This document shows, in pieces, positions 45,727 through 55,770 of a stretch of DNA of 64,000 nt. The DNA comes from Leptobrachium leishanense (lineage: Eukaryota; Chordata; Amphibia; Anura; Megophryidae), in NCBI GenBank assembly GCA_009667805.1, contig CM019071.1, forward strand, positions 48,309,593-48,373,592, read 5' to 3'. The number at the start of each line of letters is the position of its first letter. Positions within the stretch are counted from its first letter, which is position 1. A program made the position numbers and the translations under genes. The notes under the pieces were generated by a model. It was not told where the DNA came from, did not search any database, and worked only from the letters and a program-made list of their open reading frames with translations.

Positions 45727-46623
45727 CAGGGCCGGCGCTGCCGCTAGGCGCCCGCCTAGAGTGTAGCGCTGCCTAGGGCGCAGCCGAGACCTCTCCGCCT
45801 GCTGTCCCCACCCCTCTGCACGCCGCTGTCCCGCCCTCTGCACGCCGCTGTCACTGATCACGCTGCGCGCTTGCTCTGGGCGCAGCGTGATCATGGAAGA
45901 CAGCTCGCGGTGGCTGTCCAATAGAGAGTGAGGGAAGTGGGGATAACCCCGGCCCCTCAGCATGGACAGCCCCTGCAAGCTGTCTTCCATGATCACGCTG
46001 CGCCCAGAGCAAGCGCGCAGCGTGATCAGTGACAACGGCGTGCAGAGGGTGTGGGGACAGCGGCGTGCAGAGGGGGGGCAGCGGGGCGCACGCGGCCGCC
46101 GGCAGGATCTTCTCGGGGGGAGCACTGCAGACAGAAGGTGAGAGCTGGGGGCAAATGTACCCATGAGAGCGGGGGGCAAATATACCCATATGTGAGCTGG
46201 GGCAAATATAACCATGTGTGAGCTGGGGCAAATATAACCATGTGTGAGCTGGGGCAAATATAACCATGTGTGAGCTGGTCTGGGGCAATATATCCATGTG
46301 TGAGCTGGTCTGGGGCAATATATCCATGTGTGAGCTGGTCTGGGGCAATATATCCATGTGTTAGCTGGTCTGGGGCAATATATCCATGTGTGAGCTAGTC
46401 TGGGGGCAATATATCCATGTGAGAGCTGGTCCGGGGGCAATATACCCATGTGAGAGCTGGGGGCAAATATACCCATGTGAGAGCTGGGGGCAAATATACC
46501 CATGTGAGAGCTGGGGCAATATATCCATGTGAGCTGGGGGCAATATATTATATCCATCTTTTTTTTTGGGGGTGCAAGTAGCTGGTCTTGCCTAGGGCAC
46601 AAAATAGTCTAGCACCGGCCCTG
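45727..46623. mobile_element. hAT-3: non-autonomous hAT, 897 bp
   Basis: Ends CAGGGCCGGCGCTG and TAGCACCGGCCCTG, with a perfect 8-bp duplication CCTCTGTG (45719-45726, 46624-46631). The interior has a roughly 180-bp palindrome (GATCACGCTGCGC arms, 45855-46026) and a roughly 30-bp tandem array. The long open frame 45661-46602 minus crosses the element boundary and repeats TWIYCPRPAH-type units; it is not a gene. Confidence 0.93.
46140..46560. repeat. About 30-bp minisatellite inside hAT-3
   Basis: About 13 units of 29-34 bp such as GGGGCAAATATAACCATGTG plus TGAGCTG. Confidence 0.9.
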
Positions 46624-46700
46624 CCTCTGTGTATTAACTGTAACACAGTCATACCAGTAGATCCGAGACTCCCTGTATTGTGTCCTCTCTGTATGTGTAA

Positions 46701-47204
46701 TACATCTGCTCACATTGTACTTTGGGGTATGGATAGGACCCCTCATTGCTCCCCCCCCATTAAAGGCAATTGTGACTGAATTGGATAATAATGATGTAAT
46801 ATCCTTTTGTTTATTGGAATTTCTAATCTGTCTGTAATTATCCTGTCACTCAGACCTAAACTGCATGATGTAACCGCTAATTAAACACATCCTGAACACA
46901 GTAAACATGTTGCTCCTCCTGTACAAATCCTATGGACGTGTTGAGCCAATTGTTACATCATCCCCCGCATGGCGCAAAGTGTTGTTATTTTAAGGAGAAC
47001 GTGTCATCCAGGTCCATAATTATGCTATTTTTGTGATACAGATAAGGCGTATACAGATAGGGCTGATTGACGCGTATAGAACACAATGTGAATACATAAC
47101 ATAATAAACACATCAATAACAACGTACCTAACACTGTTAGAAAAAAAAGCACTAAGGCTGTTATTGTTACAGAAGCAGAATGTTCGCATTCACCCCAAAC
47201 ATGT
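46701..47204. other. Intergenic, no gene seen
   Basis: The open frame 46985-47251 minus has a hydrophobic stretch but overlaps the degenerate ribozyme-like motif and has no recognised domain. Confidence 0.45.
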
Positions 47205-47245
47205 ATTTTTAAGAAGGGGCTTCTGGGACCAAGCGACGAAACATA
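47205..47245 (+). ncRNA. Degenerate hammerhead-like motif
   Basis: GGGGCTTCTGGGACCAAGCG followed by ACGAAACAT resembles the 3' half of the motifs at 47777 and 49777. The CUGANGA core is lost, so it would be inactive. Confidence 0.3.
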
Positions 47246-47776
47246 CCACATTCACAGCACTGTATTTTGGGTACTAAGTGGTTGTGGTATGTTGATGTTG
47301 TTGCAGCCTTATGCAACGTATGATCAGATTTCGCCACCAAATTCCCATCAGTTATTCCTAAATCATCTTTTTATTTAATCTATGAATCGATATTAAATTG
47401 GAGCGCGCTGAATGTATGTTACGACATGTCATAAAAACGCCCGCACATCCTGTCCAACCAGTGATATCTGTATCAAGGTACGTGCTCCGTCCGGGAGATG
47501 ATATAGGGTCTATTTTGTGACAGATTTTGGTTATTACATTTTGGCCAAAATTTGTGAATTCACTTTATATCAAGTGGTCACCATATTTTGGCGAAATTGG
47601 AGTCATGGAAGCAGTCAGCGGACGTCGGTGAAAACCGCCGAATTTTGCCGAATCGGCATCGGCGAATTCCACCGTACTGAGAGGAACAAAACCCCCTGAT
47701 AGGAGCTTATATAAAGTGTAGTAAAAATGTGTCTAAATAATAAAACCCACACTCACATGGTATGGGGGATTCCTCA

Positions 47777-47815
47777 CTCCTGATGAAGCTGCGTTAAGCG
47801 GCGAAACACGTCGAG
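47777..47815 (+). ncRNA. Hammerhead-ribozyme-like motif 1
   Basis: In order: CTC (stem I), CTGATGA core, A, GCTGC / GTTAA loop / GCGGC (stem II with one G-U pair), GAAA, CACGTC, then GAG pairing with CTC. This is the type I hammerhead layout with a very short stem III. It departs from consensus by one extra A between the first core strand and stem II. Self-cleavage is not assured. Confidence 0.5.
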
Positions 47816-47871
47816 AGTTATGCCTTTCTTTTAACAGATCGTTTAATTTCAAATCCTCTTTCCTTACCTGC

Positions 47872-49190
47872 CTTAGTCTCCTGATTTATCTGATACTTGG
47901 TGTTAAGTAGGTGGCATGAACCACCGAGGTATAGACTAGATACTTAGACAGCCTGAGGGCTTATCTACCTTTAACAGATTGTTTCTATTCCTCTTTTTCT
48001 GCCGTCTCTAGCCTTATTTCTCTAATGAATACTAGATTTACAGCGTCAAGTTGGTAGATTCTAACTACCAGGCTATAGAACAGAAATTGACTGAAAAGAT
48101 AAGTGGCGCGGATTTGTACCTTTGCTGAAACTATTTATTTCAAATGATTGCTTTATACCGCTAAAAAAGCATCATCCTTGCCTCTGTTACCACCTTTATA
48201 TATAAATGGGTGTGTTGCTCCATTCTGTTTCTAATGTATAACATAGTCCTAAATTGTATAGACATCTTGTCTTAATAGACGCTGATTTCTAGATCTCAAA
48301 GAGATAATCATTGCAGCCGGCTGTTATAATGTATCTCTGATACACTGAGCCTTCATCTAGCTGTTCTGCGATGTGTCAGTATTCAATCGTTTTTTACTTA
48401 TTAATGAGCTTTGCAGAGCTACAGTAAATTAATTTTATAAGGAGTGCTAAATTAATTACAACCCTTGTTATAATCGAGCTTCGAATTATAATCTCACTTG
48501 GCAATAACCTAATTGGGAACCGATATGTTTTATTCCCCACTTAGTCTCCTTATTCATTTACTGCTTGGTGTTAAGTAGGTGGCACTAACCACCGAGGTAT
48601 AGACTAGTAATTTAGATATCCCGAGGGCTCACCTATCTTTAACAGACTGGTTAAATGCCTCCCTTCTGCCGTCTCTAGCCTTATTTCTCTAATGAATACA
48701 AGATCTATAGTGTCAAGGTGGTAGATTCTAACTATTGGGATATAGAACAGGAATTGACCAAAAAGACAACTGGCGTACATTTGCACCTCTGTTGGAATGA
48801 ATTATCTCCAATGATTGCCTTATACCGCTAAACAAATATCATCCTTGTCTCTGTTACCACCTTTATGCAATATGGGTATGCTGCTATATTCTGTTTCTAA
48901 AGTATAACTTACCCCTAAATTGTTTAGACACCTTGCCTCAATAAACGCTGATTCTGGATCTCAAAGAGATAACTATCATAGACGGCTGTTACAACGGTTC
49001 TTGATACACTGAGCCTTCACCTAGTAGTTTACTACGTGTCAGTATTTAATCGTATATTACTTACCAAACGATCTTATAGGGAGTGCTAATTAATCACAAC
49101 CTTGTAATACCCCCCTTACATCGAGTTCTGAATTGGAATTATAAACCAACCGGGTAATAACCTAATTGGGAATCGATACATTTAATATCC
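47872..49190. repeat. 668-bp tandem duplication
   Basis: Two diverged copies begin CTTAGTCTCCT at 47872 and 48540. Shared blocks include TTGGTGTTAAGTAGGTGGCA and TTCTGCCGTCTCTAGCCTTA, through to AATAACCTAATTGGGAA. No open frame is conserved between copies. They lie between the two hammerhead-like motifs. Confidence 0.88.
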
Positions 49191-49770
49191 ATCAAGAGCA
49201 GGTCAAGTTTTCACCTATATGTGTTTTTTATTAGATTAAATTGTTCCAGTGTTAAATCTATCAATAAAATGTTGTTTGTCAGTTTTCTAGCCTTGTTGGG
49301 CTTTCGTTTTTCTTCTCTACACAGGGTAATTCCCTAGGGTTATGTCCCTTCCTCTGACAATATATTTTATTCTGCAAATTGTTTAGTTTTAGTTTTTCGA
49401 TTGATGGGGCTTCTCTGTAGTGGCCATTGGGTTTATGTCCCTATCCTAAACAAGGATAGTTATTTTCGAGGCCACATTCGGAATTACGCGGTTCTTTAGA
49501 GGTTCCGCGTTCCAGCCTGAAACGCAGGGCGATTGCTCATGCGCAAAATGGCGGGCGCAACGTTAACAATAAAATAAGAAAATTCTTTACCTTTTTATGT
49601 TATACCTCCATTTCCGCGTTCCAGGGTGACACGCAGAGCCTCTGAATATGCACAAAATGGCGGGTGCCACTCAAGCACACCTGAGATCAAGCACAGTGAT
49701 TGATTGAGTGATTTTTTTAATTGCTAACCAATTATATATTGTATATAAAGGCAGTAGCAAGAGCAGACAT
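49191..49770. other. Retroelement-like non-coding sequence
   Basis: Contains TTCCGCGTTCCAG ... CAAAATGGCGGG twice at a spacing of about 115 bp (49506 and 49615), and AATAAA at about 49264. No coding sequence. Confidence 0.5.
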
Positions 49771-49776
49771 GTGATA

Positions 49777-49816
49777 ACCAGCTGAGGAAGCCTTTGTTGG
49801 CGAAACGCGTCCTGGT
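49777..49816 (+). ncRNA. Hammerhead-ribozyme-like motif 2
   Basis: ACCAG (stem I), CTGAGGA core, A, GCC / TTTGTT loop / GGC (stem II), GAA, ACGCGT as a minimal stem III, C at the expected cleavage position, then CTGGT pairing perfectly with ACCAG. Same one-base extra A as motif 1. Similar ribozymes are known in Penelope-like elements and retrozymes; membership here is inferred. Confidence 0.55.
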
Positions 49817-50405
49817 CTTTGATCTGGTAGATATGATCTATCCATTTTAAAGTGAATAAATGTTTTTATTTTATAATTCAAATCGCTGTCTGCCTCCATA
49901 ACTCCTGCAAAGAAGGTCTGGGGAACACCTTACGATTCCCTATGCGTATTGTGACGGAGCCAATAGAGGCTCAACTGCTTGTGAGTTTGAATTTGGCTCC
50001 TCTTTTCTAAACTACAGAATTGCTTGTGATTTATTGCACTAGGAGGTGCCTTTTTGGTTTCTGTCAATCTTCCTACAGCATCCCTATTTTGGTGACTTCC
50101 GGAGAAGTCGTTTGAAGGTCCTATGGGCACCTAACATAAAGTCCCTGCCCGCCTTATCCCCAAGAGCCGGTCGTAGGCTCCCCAGAATGTGAGTTAAATA
50201 CTGACACTAATTGCTATCATACTGCGCAATTTTTGGTCCTTTTTGTGTTTCCTCCCTACCGTGCACACTTCATCTGCATTTTTGAGAAGATCCACTCTGA
50301 AAGAGAACGAATACTGTTTATGGACATATTGTGTGTCTACCCCACTATCTTTTTTGGACTCAGGTCTTTTAGAGCGCTGTGTTGTTTTTCTTTTTGTAAA
50401 ATTGT
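49817..50405. other. Non-coding, probably same retroelement
   Basis: No open frame of note. AATAAA occurs just after motif 2 (about 49855). The region abuts the Gypsy remnant at 50430. Confidence 0.4.
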
Positions 50406-51561
50406 TTAGTTGCTTTTTAGTACCTTACTTCTGTTTTTCACATATTCCATAAGTCTCAGCAAAACTGCCTCTACGTTTTTCTTATGTTCCTCCTCGGATT
50501 TACTGGTCACCAGCATGTCATCTAACAGACACTGTGTTCCAGGAATACCAGCCAACACTTTGTCCATTGTTCGTTGCCAGACAGCTGGGGCAGGTGCAAT
50601 GCCAAAAACCACGCGATTATACCTGAATAGCCCCCGATGAGTATTAATGGTAAGAAGTGGTCGAGAATCTGGATGTACAGGTAACTGTAAGTATGCATTT
50701 CTTAAGTCAATTTTGGTGAATTGCTGCCACCAGCCAGTGATGCAAAAATATCATCTACCCTAGGAAGGGGATATTTATCTATTTTAAGCTGCGTGTTAAG
50801 AGCCATGCGGAAATCCCCACAAATCCGTATTTCGCCACTACTTTTCCTCACTGGAACAATGGGCGATGCCCACTCACTGTGTGAACTCTTGAGATGATAT
50901 TCATCTCCTCTAATCTCTGTAACTCCGCTTCCACTCCTGCTCTTACAGCAAATTTATTTATTTATTTATTTATTTATTTCTTCTTGCTTTAAAAAATGTT
51001 GGTGTTGCTCCTTCCTTCAATTCCAAGGAAACTTGTTGTCCTTTTACAGTCCCCAACTGGCCATCAAACACCGGCGCATATTTCTCTTGTAACTCCTTAA
51101 TCCAATCAAGTCTGGTCTGTTTTTCATTTAACACATGACATGTATAATTCTGAATTTCAGGCATTCCAAGAGCCTTTATCCATTCCCTGCCAAACAATGG
51201 CGGTCCTCCATTCTGCAAAACATATAGAGGTAGATGTTTGTTTCTCCTATTCACTGTAACGGTGACAGTCACACATCCCAGTGGTTTTAACAGCTCATTA
51301 GAATATGTTTGCAGTTGCACTGATGTCTGAAGTATTGGCCTACGTATGTTTAGGCATTTCCAGTCTCTCCAAGAAATCACAGATACAGCTGCACCTGTAT
51401 CCAAATCCATAGTGAATTCCTTGCCATTAACAACAACCTGAACTGTTAATGTAGCCAAATTACTGCCCAGCTTATATATTCTTAAATTTTGAATAGGGGA
51501 TTGTACATCTGAATCGTCATCAGACTCCTGAATTTGCACTCTGTAGGCATCTTTTGCTCTG

Positions 51562-52200
51562 TGTCAGGGCTGCGGTTTCCGGGACGGCTGGTCCAGCTGC
51601 CCCCTCCACATTGGGCTGGTGCTTGGGGTGCGGGGTTGCGGCTAGCGCGGTGGCCTGGTGTTACCCGGAGACCCGGCTTACCTCCATTGCGGGTCCATGA
51701 CTCCCGGGGGGGGACGAAGAGTGGGTCCCCAGGTGCCCGCCACAGGCCTGCGTCGCAGCCCAAGGCTGCTGGCCCAGCACGTGCCCCAGAATGGACGTGC
51801 GCGCGGCCAGGCTCCACCAATATGGCGGCCGGCCCACGGCACGCGTCTCTGACGTCACCGGCGTCTCAGATTGAGGGAGGAGCTCCATGGGTATTTAAGT
51901 GTAGACTTGCCATTCAGTCCTCGCTCCGCTATTGTAGCAGTTCCCTCTGTATTGGTTCTTCCTATTCAGTATTTGGTGTTTTTCCTGTGCATGACCCAGA
52001 ACGTGACCCCGACCTCCGTGTACCGCTGTGATCCTGACTTGGCTTGTGACCCCGACCTCCGTGTACCGCTGTGATCCTGACTTGGCTTGTGACCCCGACC
52101 TCCGTGTACCGCTGTGATCCCGACCTGGCTAGTGACCTCGACCTTGTATTCTCTGTCAACTCCTTGGGGTCCCTGCACCCTGCTCCCGGGATCCCTGACA
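51562..52200 (+). repeat. Gypsy-1 5' LTR
   Basis: 639 bp, TGTCAGGGCTGCGG to GATCCCTGACA, with TG...CA ends and an inverted TGTCAGG/CCTGACA. It contains three tandem copies of a roughly 43-bp unit (GACCCCGACCTCCGTGTACC). About 93 percent identical by eye to the 3' LTR over its first 100 bases. Confidence 0.9.
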
Positions 52201-52217
52201 GAATAGCGGAGCCACGA

Positions 52218-53194
52218 ATGGAGCTTGCTGATGTCGCTGGGGCAGTGGAAACCCTGTCACAAGAGATTAACAGAACGGGCATCGGCACCTCCAGGAACAG
52301 TTGTTATCGTTCCAAGCTACCCCACCAACCCACCCATTGGAGTTGACTCAAGTTCCAGAACCCCGTATTCTCATGCCTAAACGTTATTCGGGCAAGCAAG
52401 ACCATTTCCAAACCTTCATGATGTCATGTGACCTTCTCTTTCCTTTGAATCCACGGACTTATTATAGCGATTTCGTCAAGATACGTATGACGATATCACT
52501 TGTAGTTGGAGAAGCACAAGCATGGGCTCATAATCTATTACGCTCCCAGAGCTCAATATTGGAGACATAGCCGGTCTTCCTCAACGCTATGGCTGCAATG
52601 TTTGACGACCCACTCCGGGCCAGTACTGCAGAAAATGCCCTTAGATCCCTACGGCAAGGACGTCGTTCAGTGGAAGCTTATGTCACAGACTTTCGATGCT
52701 TTGCCTGTGAGACAGGGTGGAATGATGTCGCCTTGATAGGGCAATTACGTCTTGGTCTCTCGGAGGCCCTAAAGGATGAAATCGCACGAGTGGGAATCCC
52801 TTCTTCCCTTGAGTCCCTGGTTCAATTAGCCATCCAGATCGATAGGAGACTTTGCGAACTAGCAAGGGAAAGATCGGCTTCCTACTTGCCAATGCTCCAT
52901 TCTCCACCTGCTCTACCACCCGGCAATCAGGTGGCGCTACCCGCACCAGAGGAACCCATGCAGGTTAGTGTGGCACAAGGCCGACTCCAAACGGAAGAAC
53001 TACACCGACGACGTATGCATAATCTCTGCCTGTATTGTGGTCGACCAAACCATACAGCACGTTACTGTCCAGAAAAGAACCGGGGTCGAGCAGGTAACCC
53101 CAACTCTCTCCTTCGTCTTTTACATCTGTCCACCTCCAGTTGTTGCAGCCCTTTATTGACACTCTTGTTTTACAGTGGGGAGGGAGGACGCTAA
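52218..53194 (+). pseudogene. Gypsy-1 gag, broken
   Basis: Structural protein of the retrotransposon particle. The ATG at 52218 starts MELADVAGAVETLSQEI. The frame shifts near 52300, continues through MPKRYSGKQDHFQTFMMSC, meets a TAG at 52568-52570, and resumes in the same frame as MAAMFDDPLRASTAENAL to a CX2CX4HX4C zinc knuckle (CLYCGRPNHTARYC, 53027-53068). Order and spacing are those of Ty3/Gypsy gag. The pol frame overlaps its end at 53140. Confidence 0.88.
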
Positions 53195-54529
53195 TTCAAA
53201 CCGCGATGGTTGATTCAGGAGCAAGTGGAAACTTCCTCGATAAAGCAGTCGTTGATGCCTTTTGTATCCCAGTTACTAATAAACCCTTCCCTTTGCATAT
53301 TCAGGTCGTTGATGGGTCTTCTTTGCCTTTTGGGCCGGTTACCACAGAATCGGGGCCGTTCCAAGTAACCATAGGCCCTGGGCACAGGGAAACAATACGA
53401 TTTGACATCGTCACCACTCCGTTGTTCCCGATTATTTTAGGTCTCCCCTGGCTACATCAGCATGACCGCCAGGTCTCATGGTCCTCTGGCACGTTTACGT
53501 TCTCGTCTCTCTATTGTACCCAGAATTGTCTCCAGAAACACCATCATGTCTTGAATACAGTCCTAGATATGCATATGACACCGCAGTATCAGACTGTTCT
53601 CCCTAAAGAATATTCTTCGTTTGCAGATGTGTTTGACGAAAAAGGAGTGGAATCTTTGCCGCCCAGAAGACCGTATGACTGTCCGATTGAACTACTCTCA
53701 GGAGCTCCCATTCCGTACGGTAGACTCTATCCGTTATCGGAACCGGAATTGAAGGTATTGAAAGGCTACATTCAGGAGAACCTCGACAAAGGGTTTATCC
53801 GACACTCAACGTCACCGGCAGGTGCTGATATCTTTTTTGTGGAGAAGGATGGTGGTCTTCGTCCCTGCGTTGATTATCGCGAATTGAATCGCATCACAAT
53901 CAAGAACAGATACCCTCTCCCCTTGATTCCAGAACTCATTGAAAGTCTCCAGGGAGCAACAGTCTACACCAAAATCGATCTCAAGGGAGCATATAACCTT
54001 GTCAGAATGCGTAGAGGCGACGAATGGAAGACGGCGTTTAGTTCACGCTACGGCCATTTCGAGTACATGGTGATGCCTTTCGGGTTGTGCAACGCACCTG
54101 GCACGTTCCAGCATTTCCTCAACGACGTCTTCAGAGACCTGCTAGACAAGTATGTCGTGATCTACTTAGACGATATCTTAATTTTTTCCTGTTCCCTCGA
54201 GGACCATAGGGTCCATGCAGTGGTGTATTTAGGTTTTGTGCTGCCCTAGGCCTGACTAAACTCGTGCACCCCCTAATTTAAATTTGACGCACCCCTTCCT
54301 GTCAAGGGCACACCTCTTCCTGGTTAATCCCCACCCTTCCTCTTTAAGCTCCACCTTTTCCTCTCTTTATATTAAAAGTGGATACCAAGTGCCTACTTGT
54401 ATATTTTGTATACCATTTCAAATGTATCTATTGAGATAAAGAAAATTATGAAATGTTTAAATTCAAGCATTTTTACAAAGAACAGCCACGCATGTCAAGT
54501 AACGGGATCACAGCCGCTCTATTTGGTTG

Positions 54530-55070
54530 AACAATAAAATCCACAGAAACCTGCACTGCATATGAGCGTATCACAGAGCTGCACAGCAATAAAACCCACA
54601 GAAATGGGCACTGTGTATGAGCATATCAGAGCTGCACAGCAATAAAACCCACAGTAATGTGCAGTGTGTATGAGCATATCACAGAACTGCACAGCAATAA
54701 AACTCACAGTAATGTGCAGTGTGTATGAGCGTATCCCAGAGCTCCAGGGCAATAAAACTCACAGTAATATGCAGTGTGTATCACAGAATCCACAGCAATA
54801 AAACTCCCAGCAATGCAATGTTTGGTGTGTGTCAGCGTATCAGAATCCACACCAATAAAACTCCCAGCAATGCAATGTGCGGTGTGTATGAGTGCATCAG
54901 AATTCACAGCAATAAAACTCACATCAAATGCAATGTGTGGTGTGTGTCAGCGTATCAGAATCCACAGCAATAAAACTCCCAGCAATGCAATGTGCGGTGT
55001 GTTATGAGTGCATCAGAATCCACTGCAGTAAAACTCCCAGCAAACCGAGTGTATATGAGCACACAGCAAT
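54530..55070. repeat. About 60-bp tandem repeat inside hAT-4
   Basis: About nine units such as CAGCAATAAAACTCACAGTA plus ATGTGCAGTGTGTATGAGCG. The length varies between roughly 55 and 65 bp. The open frames are artefacts. Confidence 0.88.
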
Positions 55071-55234
55071 TATGCTGTGGAGCCATCTTGTCAGCAGTGG
55101 GGGGACACTGCCAGAGGGTGCACTGTAGCTTTGATTCCCTTCCCGGTGGGTGTTCAGTCCAGAATAGAGTCTGTGTTAACGAAAGGGCGGGCAGCTGCGC
55201 GCGTGCGTTTCACGTGGTTCAGCCAGTCATGTGG

Positions 55235-55770
55235 TACTGAGACTCAGAGAAATGGCAGTGAAATGCCCTGATGTTCGGTGGTTTCAATCAGCAGGTTTAT
55301 TCAGGCGAACCCCATAGGTTTCAATGTTAAAAATATTCCCGTTTTTATGCAATATCTAATAAATCATTTATTATTTTAATCTGCAGTAAAAAGTCTTTAT
55401 TTATTGATTTTTTTTTAGTACCTTTTAGTCATTTTTCAGATTTTTTTGGGCAAAATTCCCCCCCTTTTTTTTAATAGCAGTTTTTCTTTTTTCTGTAACA
55501 GAACTTTTTATTATCAATCATAGGATCTTATATGTAAATTCCAGACATTTTCGTTCAGTAGTTCTTTTGAAAACAGCAGGCCACGGGTTTGCGGTGGGAG
55601 CATTCAGCGGCCGACTCCATGCACTCTGGGGACCCTGCGGTGAATGGTGAATTCACTGCAGGGTGGGGAAATTTTATTCTCCTAAGTGCAGAGAACTACA
55701 GAACACCAAAAAGTTGGCGTCATTTCGGTGCTCTGTGAGTAACCCATTTAGTGGTGAGGTTTTTTGCTGT
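55235..55770. repeat. Fold-back right-arm fragment inside hAT-4
   Basis: Matches 40660-41450 in the same orientation (TTCAATGTTAAAAATATTCC, TGTAAATTCCAGACATTTTC, GAACACCAAAAAGTTGGCG) but without the 44-bp tandem units. Confidence 0.8.

Larger units (their letters stand above)
45465..46700. repeat. 62-bp tandem repeat, split by a hAT
   Basis: About five units of 62 bp (GTGTCCTCTCTGTGTATTAC plus ATGTAACGCAGACATATCAG). Four lie left and one right of the hAT-3 insertion at 45727-46623. Confidence 0.88.

Noticed and set aside
45661..46602. 313-codon minus frame with repeated TWIYCPRPAH units
   Set aside because: It crosses the hAT-3 boundary, includes its terminal repeat and palindrome, and is built from a roughly 30-bp array.
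46985..47251. 88-codon minus frame with a possible membrane segment
   Set aside because: It begins inside the degenerate ribozyme-like motif and has no recognisable family.
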